NCBI RefSeq assembly: GCF_958979055.1 | Contig: NC_084894.1 | Span: forward strand, 24,211,616 to 24,275,615 | Origin: Alnus glutinosa | Taxonomy: Eukaryota; Streptophyta; Magnoliopsida; Fagales; Betulaceae | DNA: 64,000 nt | Direction of reading: 5' to 3' | Program-made: the position numbers and the translations under genes | Part shown: piece by piece, positions 43,949 through 57,104 of the stretch | Numbering within the stretch: the first letter of the stretch is position 1 | Layout: each line of letters starts with the position of its first letter | The notes under the pieces: model-generated | Databases searched by the model: none | Seen by the model: the letters and a program-made list of their open reading frames with translations, nothing else | Told to the model about the DNA's origin: nothing

Positions 43949-46900
43949 ATGTTGAGTGAATTGGGACGGAGACCCATGCTTGGTGGTAACGAGGGACCGT
44001 TTGAGGATGACTTGGATATGGAGATAGGGATGTTGCTCCGCGAGCAGCGTAGTCGTCAAGAGGCCGATGATCTTGAGCGTGAGCTTAATTTGTATAGAAG
44101 TGGCTCAGCTCCTCCAACTGTTGAGGGTTCATTGAGTGCAGTTGGCGGGTTGTTTGGTGGCGGCAGTGGGGGAGGCGGCAGTGGTAGCACCTTTTCGGAG
44201 TTTACTGCAAGTAAGAATGGGAATGAGTTTGCTTCTGAGGAGGAGCTGAGGTCTGATCCAGCTTATCTTTCGTACTATTACTCGAATGTGAATCTGAACC
44301 CTCGGCTTCCGCCTCCTTTGCTTTCGAAGGAGGATTGGAGGTATGCACAAAGGATGAAAGGGGGGAGTTCAGTGTTGGGTGGGATTGGAGATAGGCGGAA
44401 AGTGAATAGGGCCGATGATGGTGGTGGTAGGTCGTTGTTTTCCATGCCGCCAGGTTTTAACACGAGGAAACAAGAGAGTGAGCTTGAGTCCGACAGAGGA
44501 CGTGGCTCTGCAGAGTGGGGTGGTGATGGACTGATTGGTTTGCCAGGTTTGGGACTCGGAAGCAAACAAAAGAGCCTCGCTGAAATCTTTCAGGTCATTT
44601 GCTCTTTTGACTGTTCTGAATTTTGGTCAACTGTCCTGGTCTCTGAGATCATTGTTTTTGTGCAATTATTTGTTGATGGTAGTTTGAGTATCAAAGTATT
44701 TTTTTTCCCCTTGGTTTGTCCGTTGTTAACTTTATTGCTTCCTCCATTGATCTTTGACATGAATATATTGCGTATCTTTCCAGGAAACAGTTTATGTGAT
44801 TGAAAATATAGCTAATTGAACCGTATCTTGGGGACTCAGATGTGTGTCCGCCATGTTGGTTAGAACTTTGGTATTAACTTCTAATTTGTATCTTCACTAT
44901 AGGCTTTTTTTGATTTTTTTTTGGTAAGTAAACGAAATATCATTAAAAGCGCAAACAGGCTCAACTCATCAAGTAATGTATACACGAGAAACATATAGTT
45001 AGAAAGAGAGAACAAGTAAAGAAAATCATTGTATCTTCACCATAGTTACATGATTTGTATCTATGATCAATTTAAAATTCAAAATCTTTTGGAAGTTGTC
45101 TGGTACAAATTGATTTTCGTGTAATCAAGAATGGTGTCATGCTGATTGGTAATTTCTTTCAATCAATTGTGTCATCTACACAGAATGAATGTCAGAGTAA
45201 TAAACTGTTATACTTCAAAAAGTTAGTCTCACATTGAAAAGATGAATTGTCCACATAGAGTGGCTGGATTGTAAAAGAGCTCATGGGTGCTAAGTCTTTA
45301 AGTCATATATTGATTCCTTACTAAGTGAGATTGAGTTTTATAAGTGATTTTAGGGAGCTCCAATTGCAACTTTACTAATTCTTTTGTAGTGATAGCGCAG
45401 ATGTGGCTAGCGCTTTTCCTGGGTTACATAAACAGTTTAATGAGTTCATGCTATCACAAAGCAAGTAAGAAAGTAGCATTTTAAATTTTTCTATACTTAC
45501 CACTTCCTTTTAATTTGATCATTCAAGAGTTAAGAAGGCTAAAAGACTTATGTTTGAAGTTTACTGGTGATTCTTCTACCTCTGTTATTATTTACCATTC
45601 TTTGAATTAAACCACATTGAAGATAGCTAAGAGCTTTATGTTTCTAGCTTGTGTATAAATACTATGCCCTTATCATGTAATTTTACTTTTGTTTTTGGGA
45701 TTGGCAAACTACACACACACAGTAGGTCTTGAACCCACAATCTCATCCTCCATCTTGTTCTATGTGAGGAGGAAGTTCCATTTGAATTAGAGCTCATTGG
45801 CATCTCATGTTACTTTTCTTATTTCCCCATATCTGAATTTTTTGGATTTTGTATGGCTTGTGCTCATGCATTCAGGCCTAGGCCCATATACTCTTGATGA
45901 GACTTTGTCATTGTTCATGAACTACTAGAATTTATTTTACATGCAAGTTGAATCCTTTGTTTATGGGAATAATATGAAAAATGATTTGGAAATCATATGG
46001 TAGTGAAATTCCACAATTGTAGGAGTTGCCCAGCCTACGTCTATTCATTGACTTGAGTTCCTGATATGTGGAAAGCCAAATGTTCATCTTCACCCCTTTT
46101 GGAAATTTTGATGCTTTGATAGTCTTAGGTTAGATTAATATATGTATATTAGGTCCCTATTTTAAACTCATGACACTTTTTCTCTCAATCTTAATCAGAT
46201 GCGTGCATGTATATTAGGTGCCAATTTGAGTTGGCTACTCTTTTGATTACTTTAGACTTTCACATCTGCCAAAGAATATATCATCCTTTCTATTCAAGGA
46301 TGATTGTTAACCATGAATTTTTATTTTGAATCTCTTCTTCTACTCTTTGCTATTGGTTATAGTAAGACCTTTCTCAATTTTCTGTGTTCAACGTAGTAAT
46401 GTTATTGAACCATCTGTTTCATTAGTTTTGTTGTGGAGACATATGCCTTCTGAACCGAAATTATTGAACTGCTGTTCTTTGTTTGCATGTATATCTTGCT
46501 TGTTACCATCAAGTTTGGTATGGCCATTGTTACACTGATGTGCAAGTTCTTCCTTGTTTGAATAGTTTACTCTTTTTTGTTTCCCTTATTTTTTCGTTTG
46601 GTGATTTAGATTTTAGTATCTGTGCAGGATGACTTGGGACGTGTATCTCCTGTTACTGGACTTCCATCTCGTCCAGCCAGCCGTAATGCTTTTGATGAGA
46701 ATGTTGAAACGGTAGGATCCGCTGAAGCAGAGCTAGCTCATTTGCGCCGTGAATTGAAAACTTCTGATGCTTTACGAACTGGGGCAAATGGTCAGGGCTC
46801 ATCTGTTGTCCAAAATATGGGGCCTCCTTCTTCGTATACTTATGCTGCTGCTCTAGGAGCTTCCTTGTCAAGAAGCAACACTCCAGATCCACAACTTGTT

Positions 46901-49900
46901 GCTAGGGCTCCTAGCCCTTGCCCTACTCCTATTGGAGGAGGCAGAACCGGCACATCTGAAAAAAGAGGCATTACTAGTCCGAACTCATTTAATGGTGTCT
47001 CATCTAGCATCACTGAGTCTGCAGATCTGGTAGCTGCTTTATCTGGCATGAACTTGTCAACAAATGGTGTGCTGGATGATGAAAACCGTTTGCCATCCCA
47101 GATTGAACAGGATGTAGACAATCAACAAAATTATATGTTCAGTTTACATGGTAGTCAGAATCATATCAAGCAACATTCATACCTAAAGAAGTCAGAAACT
47201 GGGCATTTACATATGCCTTCTGTTCCTCAATCAGCAAAAGTATCTTACTCTGATTCGGGTAAGATTAATGGGCCTGGGTCAGACCTGAACATCTCGTCCT
47301 CGGATAGGCATGTGGAACTGCAAAAGTCTGCTCTTTCTTCTAATAATTCGTTCTTAAAAGGATCTACTAATGGTGGAGTTGGCTTAACTGCTCAGTATCA
47401 GAATGTAGACGGTACAAATTCGTCATTTACTAACTATGGTTTGAATAGTTACAACATAAATCCAGCTTTGGCTTCCATGATGGCTAACCAACTTGGAACT
47501 GGTAATCTGCCACACTTGTTCGAAAATGTTGCTGCAGCATCTGCTATGGGAGCCCCTGGGATGGACTCGAGAGTTCTTGCAGGGGGTTTGCCTTCTGGAG
47601 CTGCTGCATCTGAAGCACATAATCTTGGTAGAATGGGCAACCAAATGGCAGGGAGTGCTGTTCAGGCACCATTTGTTGATCCAATGTATCTTCAGTACTT
47701 GAGGTCATCTGAGTATGCAGCACAGTTTGCTGCTCTCAATGATCCCTCTATGGATAGGAACTACTTAGGTAACTCATACATGAATTTACTAGAGCTCCAG
47801 AAAGCTTATCTGGGGTCTCTTCTGTCCCCTCAGAAGTCTCAGTACGGTCTTCCATTAGGCAGTAAATCTGGTGGGTCTAATCATCATGGTTATTACGGAA
47901 ATCCTGCATTTGGTGTTGGCATGTCTTATCCTGGAAGTCCAATGGCAGGTTCTGTTATTCCTAACTCTCCAGTTGGACCTGGTAGTCCTATAAGGCATAA
48001 TGAGCTGAACATGCGTTTTCCTTCTGGCATGAGGAACTTAGCCGGGGGTATCATGGGACCCTGGCACCTTGATGCAGCCGGAATGAACATGGATGAAAGC
48101 TTTGCGTCCTCGCTTCTAGAAGAGTTTAAGAGCAATAAAACTAAGTGTTTTGAACTTTCTGAAATTGCTGGTCACGTTGTTGTGTTCAGGTATGTCCTGC
48201 TTAAAGATTTTGTTGTGGACTATTGTTATAGTACAAATTCTGAACTCTGAAGTTGCTTTCTGTGGTTTTCTATCTTTTATGAGCAGTGCGGATCAGTATG
48301 GGAGCCGATTTATTCAACAGAAACTTGAAACAGCTACAATAGATGAGAAAAACATGGTTTATCAGGAAATCATGCCCCAAGCTCTTGCTTTAATGACTGA
48401 TGTGTTTGGTAATTATGTTGTTCAGAAGGTAACCAACATTTTACTTTTTTGCAGACAAATTTAGTTGTGCTTTTAATACTCTTTAGTGGATTTATTGAGT
48501 AACACTTGATAGTTGAATACAGTTTTTTGAGCATGGACTTCCAACCCAGAGAAGGGAATTGGCCAACAAGCTTTTTGGTCATGTACTGACACTTAGCCTT
48601 CAAATGTATGGTTGTCGAGTGATCCAGAAGGTATCAATAATTTTTTGACTTGGCAGCATTTTCATGTTATTATCTCGTGCAAAGAAATGTTCATTTATGG
48701 ATCTCTATACTTTATGCTGTGAAAGTCATGCCACTAACACTTTCTCTTCATCTTGGTTTAACTGTTAAATTATTTCTTATGGTAATTTTGATGTAATGAT
48801 TCTTTCTGATGATGGATTTCATTGGACTCTGCAATTTCGGCCAATTTAGGACTTTTAATCTCTGAAATTTGACTATAATTCTTTTATTGATCAGGGATGC
48901 AATATAGTTATTTTGACACAAATGTAGAGCTATTGTATACCCCTTTTAATATGGAGCTTCAGTCATATCTATGGATGTGTTTGAGACTGATATCCCTGTC
49001 TCCATGTTTGGCCGTCACTTTCATTATCATGCTGTATGAGTAAGAGAAGCTGTGTTGATCGCTACCATATACAATGATCATTATCTAATTCTCTGATGAC
49101 TAAAATGATGTGATTATATGAGTGTTTTTAATGGAAGTTTCTGGTGCTAACGTGATTTGTTTAACTGTTCAGGCAATAGAAGTTGTTGATCTGGACCAGA
49201 AGATCATAATGGTTGAAGAGCTTGATGGTAATGTCATGCGCTGTGTTCGTGATCAGAATGGGAACCACGTGATTCAGAAATGTATTGAATGTGTTCCTGA
49301 AGATGCAATTCACTTTATTGTCTCAACATTCTTTGATCAAGTTGTCACCCTTTCCACCCATCCGTATGGTTGTCGGGTGATACAGGTTGAGAACCTTTTT
49401 ATTGTTACTGTAGATTTTGATTATCTCGTTTCAACTGTTAAGAACTATAGGTTCTATAAAACAATGTTTTTCATATGGCAGAGGGTACTAGAGCACTGCA
49501 ATGACCCAAAGACACAAAGTAAAGTTATGGATGAGATTTTAGGAGCTGTTAGCATGCTGGCACAAGATCAGTATGGCAACTATGTTGTTCAGGTTCATGA
49601 TCTTTACTGTTAGTTTCTGCTCAGAGTCATACATATGCTTCAGTTTATGGGAGTAATATGACTTGTAATTTCATGCTCTTTGTTATATTTGGGCCATGGG
49701 TTTCATGTTCTGTGCTGTTTAACAGATGCAGGCTTTCACTTGAGATGATTTGATGTGGTGATAATGGCTTTTAATTTTGTTGCTGTACTTGTTATGCGCC
49801 ATCCTAACTACTCTTAAGTTCTTCAAGTCTGTTATTTCCATCTATACTGCCGTCTAGCCTTGTGTTCCATTATATAATTCTCCTAAATCTTAGCAATTAA

Positions 49901-52061
49901 AGTTTCTATTGCTGAAGTCTGTCTACTCTGTTACTTTTCCGTCTTCCCTCTTCTTTTATTGCAAAGCCATTACGGTTTGAAATTCTTTTTCACATCTTCT
50001 TTTACTTCAATTGCTAATTGGATTTGGAACCACTGTTGTGTTAAAGTTGTAACATAACATCACCGTGTGTCACTTATTTTTGTGGCCAAGCTTATACTAT
50101 CAGGAACTCTTGAATTTATTTAGATGTTTGCTCCACAAGTGTTGAAGACTTTGGTATATGTGGAACTCTTGCGTCAGAGGTAGATCATTATTTATGCTCG
50201 TGTCTCAGATGCCAGCTCCACTTGTTTCATTTCATGAATAGACACCCCAAAGTTTTCTTTGTAGAATACTGCTTTATAGTTCTAGATGTTCTAAAATTTG
50301 GACCTTCCAGATGTGTCTAGTTAGTATAATCTGTTTCAGTTTTCATGGATGCTTCTCTCATTGATCTCTTACATTTTTTTAACAGCACGTGCTGGAGCAT
50401 GGAAAACCTCATGAACGGTCTGCTATTATCAAAGAATTAGCTGGAAAGATAGTTCAAATGAGTCAACAGAAATTTGCCTCCAATGTTGTGGAGAAGTGTT
50501 TAACTTTTGGTGGTCCTTCTGAACGTCAGTTACTAGTTAATGAGATGCTTGGTTCTACTGATGAAAATGAGCCGCTTCAGGTATGTCCTATCTCTACATG
50601 CCTTTATATGTGTTGTGCAAGAAGTTTCTGGTTTGTGAACTTGGGGTTTTAGAGTCAGAGTTTCCAAAATGTCCTGTCACCATTATGAATTTTCGTACAT
50701 GGTGGACATCTAGTTCTTTGCAATCAACTTTTGTATCTTTTAGAGAGGGTATGTAAGCCCCTTGAAATGCCCCTTGAGATGTTACTTTCACATAGGGTGG
50801 TGGAATGGTGATATGGTGTGACAAATCTGTTCTTTTTTCTGCGGCAACTGCAGTTTCACTGTGGACTTGCAAAAATATTCTGTTTAACAGGCTCCAGGTT
50901 TCCAGAACATGATATCTTTTAGAATCAGAAGCTGTGGATTCCATGATCTCTTGAAAGTTCTGACCTTTGGTTTACGCCTTTTTGAGATGACAGGAAGTAG
51001 ATCCATGGATGAGAAGATACAATGCTTTTATTGGGCTAACCTGTTTTATTTTTTCTTTTCATGGATTATTTGATGGCTTGAGCTCTGTGATCAGAAAATT
51101 GTAGTATTTCCTTTAGTCAAACAAGTGTTGTTTATGTTAAATTACCACTTATTCTAAAATTTTAAATTGATAGGAAGAGGTAAATTTAATCATTTAATCA
51201 ATACTTTAATACTCCCCTTACGTGTGGGTTCAAACTCTCTTTCAATTGGTGGGGCTTAACATGTGAAATATTTAGCTAAAATGGGGTGAATTGTGGAGTC
51301 CAGGTTCGAACTTATGACTTCTGGCTCTGGTACCATATTAAATCACCACTTATCCCAAAAGTTTAACTTAATAGGAAGATATAAAGTTAATCATTTAATT
51401 AATACTTTAATAGTTTACAGTTTAGCATCTTGGGCATTAGGTCTGCAATTGATTATGTTGATATAGTTTCATGTCCATTGATTTCTTCATTTAGCTATTC
51501 AGCATGTCCTCAAGATAGTAAAATTTTCAGTTGCTCATGGTACCTAATTTTTATTTCTTGCATGATATCTTTGTTATGTATTATTGCTTGCCATTTTTCC
51601 TTGTGATCTTTCCTTAGTTATTTCTTGTTTATTATCCAGGCAATGATGAAAGATCAGTTTGCAAACTACGTTGTACAAAAAGTGCTGGAGACATGTGATG
51701 ACCAGCAACGTGAGCTGATCCTCTCGCGAATAAAAGTTCATTTGAGTGCATTGAAAAAATACACTTACGGAAAGCATATTGTTGCGCGTGTAGAGAAACT
51801 TGTTGCTGCTGGGGGTATATATTCTTCCCTAGTTATCTTTGTCTTGAGTTTGTATTTCTATGTACTTGCGTAAAAATGTATTTACTTGTTTTATGTTTGA
51901 AATCCATATAGCTTTATCTTCTATTTATTTATTTTCTATTGTTCTAAAAGATTGTAGTTGATTGATCATATAATTCTTCCTTGTTATAAAAGCTTGCTAA
52001 CTTGTCACCTAAATTGCTTGCAGAAAGGAGAATTGCTGCTCAGTCTCCACACCCTGCTTAG
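43949..52061 (+). CDS. Pumilio RNA-binding protein (APUM1/2-like), nine coding exons
   Basis: Coding exons at 43949-44593, 46628-48189, 48287-48428, 48523-48630, 49173-49385, 49482-49592, 50386-50580, 51640-51814 and 52024-52061 give 3,189 bp (1,062 residues) with GT-AG borders and no stop. The N-terminal 700 residues form the disordered NABP region ([36 protein letters not shown] at the first joint). The C-terminal PUM domain has eight repeats with RNA-edge residues SR..Q ([11 protein letters not shown]), NY..Q, CR..Q, NH..Q, CR..Q, NY..Q, SN..E (KFASNVVE) and NY..Q, the classical code for UGUANAUA, so it should bind that element in 3' UTRs and repress translation or promote mRNA decay in the cytoplasm. 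It ends [12 protein letters not shown]. The start is the ATG at 43,949; an upstream in-frame TTG is not used. The first intron is 2.0 kb and intron 7 holds a TRIM element. Confidence 0.95.
44908..45010 (-). mobile_element. Possible LINE 3'-end relic in Pumilio intron 1
   Basis: TTTTTTTTGGTAAGTAAACG followed by AATATCATTAAAAG and a GTATACACGAGAAACATA segment resembles, in reverse, the poly(A)-linked 3' ends of plant LINEs. It is short and divergent. A further repeat-like stretch lies at 45,225-45,430, without boundaries I can define. Confidence 0.35.
51135..51412 (-). mobile_element. TRIM retroelement, complete, in Pumilio intron 7
   Basis: Two 77-bp direct terminal repeats (51,135-51,211 and 51,336-51,412) flank 124 bp. 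They are bounded by an identical 5-bp target-site duplication GTTTA (51,130-51,134 and 51,413-51,417). On the minus strand the right repeat is followed at once by TGGTACCAGAGC (51,324-51,335), one mismatch from the initiator-tRNA-Met primer-binding site, and the left repeat is preceded by the purine tract AAGGGGAG. This is the full structure of a terminal-repeat retrotransposon in miniature, with no coding capacity. It lies antisense to the host gene, deep in a 1,059-bp intron, about 230 bp from the exon 8 acceptor. Confidence 0.93.
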
Positions 52062-53220
52062 GCAGCATAGGGAAAAAAGTTCTGTACAGCTAACCGAGGC
52101 TAGTGTGAGCTTCATCTTTTCCTCTCGTTCAACCCCATGTCTAGAGATATGACTCTTGCCTGTCTATTGAGACAGGTACGAGCCCAACTGGAAATAAAGT
52201 TGTTGCGCTTGTGCTGAAAAACTGTACATTGTGTAGTTTAAGGTTTATACATAGAATCAAGCAAGCCGAGGATCAGATGTTGAATGCACCTGATGCCCCC
52301 GCAAAGGAGATAAAAGGACTATACGAGTTTTTAAGGGTGTAAAAATTATGAAATGTTGAGGTAGTTTTTCGGGTTAACGCGACTGTACAAATGTTGCCAT
52401 GTGGAGAGCCGTTTATGTTTAGGTGAGGCCAGAGATACCCTTAATGTATGCTTATTGACATTTTTTCCTTTCACCATTGAGCCACAATTTTCATATGCAG
52501 TCAAGCATCTTGTTCTCTCTTTTTTATGAGAATATCTTTTGATGTTGATTCTTGTTTCATTTCACATCTTATATATATTTTTAGAGTAATGCCATCACAT
52601 GCTCTTTCTCTGATTAGGCTATGTTTGAGGTTTACTTTTCAACTATAGAATCCATGAACGGAAATGTTTTTTGTTTGATTTTCTAGTACGTGAATGGAAT
52701 ATGGCCTTGAAGTACTCCTGTATCAGGCCATAAACCTGATATAGAGGGGTATGAAGCTTTTGATTTTTGACACAGCCATTTCATATTGTCTTGTTTGGTT
52801 TAATGGTTTTAAAATTTGCAGTTTGAAAAAATAGATTTCAAAATTTAGTTAATAAAAATGCAAAAAAGTGCAGTTAAAATTATGGTTGGTCTTTAAAATT
52901 CTGCATTTTAGATAATGCATCTCTTTACTTGCTTTTGAAAACATAGAACTGTCGTTTTTTATTTTCTTCGAAAATGTTCATTTAGCTTGTGAAGTTGCAC
53001 CCTTAATTTCAGAAGTGCTGGTAAACTTGATGCCGACCCTTTAAATATAAATTTAAGAGGTCTTAATGACTTTAGAGTTGCTGATTTGAGCCAAAGTTGC
53101 CAAGATTGTGCTTCAGTTTGATCAAATTTTGAATTACTCGTTATAATTTTTCTTTTTCAATCCATTCTTTTGGGTGACAAGTTGTTAATTTAGTTGGTGG
53201 TTTCATTTCAGTCAAGTTTC

Positions 53221-53263
<43 letters not shown>

Positions 53264-54271
53264 AATTTATATTAACTGAATTTTACTTGTACAACCTGTC
53301 ATGGCTGGTCAGATTATTTCACCACAATCATGGTCAATTTCTCGAGTAATGATATACGAAAGACTCTTATTTGTTCTTGTGACTTCTAAAAATCAACATC
53401 AGTCACATTACTTTTAAAAAGATAAAAGTTTTATATATAGTATTACTCCTTTCAATGAGTACGAATACATTTGGTACACGGAATTGTTAGTCTAAGACTA
53501 TTGTTTTCATTTTCAATAAAAATTATTCTATTTTTCTAATGAAATAAACATTTCACATATCATACGTAACTTTAAGTCTATGTAGCATTACATGGTTTTC
53601 ATGCTTACATAGAGCGTTTGATTTGTGCAATGGAGAGACGTGCTAAATGGCAGGTGATCGAATATTGCTGCCGCAGAAAAGGCAGACCAAGCAGTGTAAT
53701 TAGAGCAACGCCAATGAAGGAGAGAAGAGAACCGTATGCTGAAGACACTCAAAGTAAAGGCCAAGCGGATTTGACTTCTTTTTACCAAGAAAAAAGAATG
53801 GGTTATATAATATATCGTACACTAGTGTGCCATTTTCTTTTTCTTTTTGAGGTCTAGCTGCAGATACGATGTGCTGCACATACCTTTAGAAGCTGTTACC
53901 TTTCATATGTGTACTTCTTGTTTATTGCTTCCACAAAGAGGAAAATCTAAGTTTCAAGGATGGACGTCGAAAGGGTGTTGATTAAGTTTTATCATCTCAA
54001 TAAACAATACAAAAGATCAAAAAACTTCAATCTATGATTCATTAAGCGAGCAAGTGTATATATCTCTATTCCTATTAGGGAGAAAGACTCTAGCCCTATT
54101 CTTTAACTTGCATTTTAACTTTCCGTTAAAAAACATTTTTTTATAATTATATATAAATATATGTGTTTATGGTAGGAGAATCTCTTAACCGGAAGGTATT
54201 TAAAGAGACTTTAAAAAAGAGAGTCTCCCATGAAAAAGAAAAAGAAAAAGATAATTAAATAAGGTATTGGC
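52062..54271. other. Pumilio 3' UTR and intergenic DNA
   Basis: The first few hundred bases should be 3' UTR. A long T-run lies at about 53,228-53,256. Frames near 53,590-53,860 on both strands have no recognisable domain. No other gene supported. Confidence 0.5.
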
Positions 54272-54632
54272 TTGGGCATTGTTGACAGGGATCATGAAGG
54301 CTTTGTTATAGCTGCTCGCAGCACCATAAGGAACATGATAGCCGATTCAGCAGTAGCAGAAGCATTTGCAGCTTTCCATGCCGTGAAATTTTGTCGAGAG
54401 ATGGGTTTTAATGACATTATATTGGAGGGGGATGCCCTACAAATCGTAATGGCGACAAAAGTGGAAGGGAACAATTGAAGCAAATTTGGACATATAGTTA
54501 ATGAAATCAAAGAGAGTTTGCGCCATTTAAGATGGTGGAGCGTCGTACCACTCATACATGTTAAGAGAATGCAAATGCGGCCGCTCATACCATAGCCCAT
54601 AGCCCCATAGACTATTTTGTGTGTCATAAATA
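54272..54632 (+). pseudogene. RNase H-like domain fragment of a LINE
   Basis: Reads GIVDRDHEGFVIAARST, then AVAEAFAAFHAVKFCREMGF and DIILEGDALQIVMAT before a stop at 54,476-54,478; homology continues past it (LRHLRWWSVV, then a shifted frame with an NAAAHTIAH-like stretch). The E-A-x-A-x-x-x-A helix, the L-E-G-D-A-L strand and the N-A-x-A-H motif define the RVT_3/RNase H family found at the end of plant LINE polyproteins and free-standing in domesticated or dead copies. With a stop and a frameshift and no partner domains this is a relic. Confidence 0.82.
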
Positions 54633-55100
54633 GAGTTTGGGTTGAAAAAACTCCAACTTTTAGTGGGCTCTAGGGTACTAGTGACGCCTCAACTTTAAGA
54701 TTAATATAAGTTCAACTAACGGTCAAGATTAAGTCTCTAAATCCTTCCTTTTTGTTAATGGTGTTCTGGGTTCATTCAATTTTGTGCAAAATAAAACCAA
54801 ACTTTAGAGGTTTTCTGGGCTCTCGTGTATCCTGAAAAAGCATTTGCTATAACCCAATATATACCAATTAATTAGAATTAGTAGACACAAATAACTTCTT
54901 AAAAAAAGGTTAGAATGAGAAGCATTTGTTTGTCTGTTTTAGATTTTTGGACAAACACCTTGAATAAAATCTGACAGTCGCCTAAGAATGTCACAAAAAC
55001 TGGAAATTTGTGCCCCTAGATTTCTCCGTGGAAGACCCAGAATAGAGAAGTAAAGAAAACCCATTCCAACAAAGACCTTGAAAAGCTTACATTGAAAATC
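54633..55100. other. Spacer before plastid-protein gene
   Basis: No gene seen. The right part is probably the 3' UTR of the minus-strand gene ending at 55,101. Confidence 0.4.
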
Positions 55101-55714
55101 CTAATCCTCATCATAATCATCATCAATCTTTTGCCCGAATCCCCTAGGCCCAGCTCTTGCTCTCACCTTCTTCTTCTTCCCAGTCTTCTTTTTGTTAGCT
55201 GCCTCTTCTTTCTCAAACTTCTCTCTCTCCCTCTTCTGCAAGAAATCTGTCACACCTATGTAGATAACCTGGAACCCAAAACACCTTAATTTAGTAAGAA
55301 CCCACATCCCAAGATCACAATTATAGCCAACTGTATACAAAATAGCATAACATAACATGGAAATCTGGCATTTTGGGAAAGTGACTTTACCCCAATAGTG
55401 AGAACAGACAGGCCAATGAAGGCTATCAAGAGAAGACCTGATATGATGTTGGAGACACCATCATCACTCGTGGACACTATCTCCTGGGAACTCTCTAGTG
55501 GGGCTGCTTCTGATGGCACAACTTCCCCGCCAGAGGCGGCTGAGACTCTCCAAACTTGGGTGCTTTTATGAGTAATTCTTTGAAGTAAATTGTGTGAAAG
55601 ACTGGGTCTTTCGGATGAGGTAGTGGCTTTTTTGGGTGCAAGAAAGCAGTAAGGTTTTGGCTTGTTAATGGAGAGGAAGGGTTTGGGAGATAGGGATAAA
55701 GATATGGTAGCCAT
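55101..55714 (-). CDS. Small plastid-targeted membrane protein of unknown function
   Basis: Two exons, 55,714-55,391 and 55,268-55,101, with GT-AG borders, give 163 residues. The first 55-60 residues (MATISLSLSPKPFLSINKPK...) are Ser/Lys-rich and lack acidic residues until Glu35, a typical chloroplast transit peptide. After an acidic linker there is one hydrophobic segment at about 88-117 (GVSNIISGLLLIAFIGLSVL...IYIGVTDFL). The C-terminus is strongly charged and Lys-rich (REREKFEKEEAANKKKTGKK), followed by RARAGPRGFGQK and an acidic DDDYDED end. This suggests a single-pass thylakoid or envelope protein with a basic stromal tail. I recognise the layout as conserved in land plants but cannot name the family. 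The start is the first ATG and fits the transit peptide. Confidence 0.85.
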
Positions 55715-55764
55715 GGTTCATCTGCTCTACCACTCCTCTCTGTGTCTCTAGAGAGAGACTCCAA

Positions 55765-57104
55765 GGTACATAGTCAGAAACACTGTTGCTTATGTGTTCC
55801 ATTGAAATCTTTGGATATGACAGGCCTAAAGCCCACTCAGACCCACCAAAAGTGATGGAAAATTGAGCTTCAATTCAAAAACCCACAGTTGGATTTGGAA
55901 GTAAAATAGCAGTTGAGGCTTTAGCCCAATGGTTTCTGAAGTCTCAGCTCTTTATTCACTAGTCTTGGCCCAACGTTTGGGAATTGTGATTCATTACCAT
56001 TTCCTTCCCAATTAGGAGGGGCAGGCCGGGAGCACGAGGGCCCTGCCCGGGCCCTTTGCTCGGGCAGGGCTCGAGTAGGGAAGTCCATCTCACAAACTCT
56101 TGCTCAAAGAAAAAGGGTAGGGTTAAGAGGAGAGATCTTCAATTATAAGAGATTTTGATCTAACGTTTGCATACTGATTATTTCGGTGATTCACTCTAAA
56201 ATATGAGATATGATAGGTTGGATAATAAAGTCATATTATACTTAACAATATCATTATTTTTTCATACCGATTAGGTTAATATCGAGTATGAATTTTGAAA
56301 ATTAAAGTAACTTGTCAATAGCATAATCAGGAATGTGTACAAGATGAAGAACGGATTGCAATGTGCACGAAATAATACAAATTAATGACTTGTTTGCACG
56401 TAGAAAAGACGTTACTATTTATTTTTAAGATAAAATTTTTCTCAAATTTAATGTTTAAATTGTTTGCAATTTAGACGGTCGCGTTTTAAGAACTAATGTT
56501 TGAATGCAAAAATTCCCGAAAATGGTACGGAACATGTAATATTATTGGATCCTATGATTGTTGAAAATGTAATAAAATAGTGAAATTACAGATTTGCAAT
56601 TTTGCAATTTGTGCTAATTAGATTTGGAATTTGGCCAACTTCGAGTGTCATCATCGTCCACGTGCATCTTGCTTCAATCCTTGTCCCAACCAGCCACGTA
56701 CTTTTCCTAATGCCCACTTTTGTCGCAACTTTTCTTATTTAAAAGAAAAAAAAAATAATTTTTTTTAAATAATTTTTTAAGTTCTATTTATATTTAATTT
56801 TATTATGATCGATAAGTGTCGCCATCTTATTGACGCTAACATAGTGCGTAACAGAATCTGTCAAATTTTTTAATGGAATTTAATTTCAGGGAGCAATTTG
56901 TAAATTAAGCCAACCACAAAATTTTTTGAATTAATTTTGATATAACAAAAAAAACAAGTTATAATTTAGATCAACTATACGAATCAATAGTACAATTTTT
57001 CTTATTTAGTATAAGCGAATAGATATTGTCATACTAGTTGCAATAAATAAAGGTAAGACGATGGGGTATATTTAATATTTCTTTTATATATATATATATA
57101 TATG
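55765..57104. other. Intergenic DNA
   Basis: Contains the promoter of the minus-strand plastid-protein gene on its left. A short GC-rich palindromic stretch (GGGCCCTGCCCGGGCCC, about 56,038-56,054) stands out. Segment 56,755-56,960 resembles part of a MULE-type end (a TGACGC...GTCAAATTTTTTAATGGAAT run as in the 36,414 element). No gene. Confidence 0.45.

Noticed and set aside
43949..44803. Reading straight through the end of Pumilio exon 1
   Set aside because: A GT donor at 44,594 joins perfectly to 46,628 with the family-typical [12 protein letters not shown] junction; the read-through residues are intronic.
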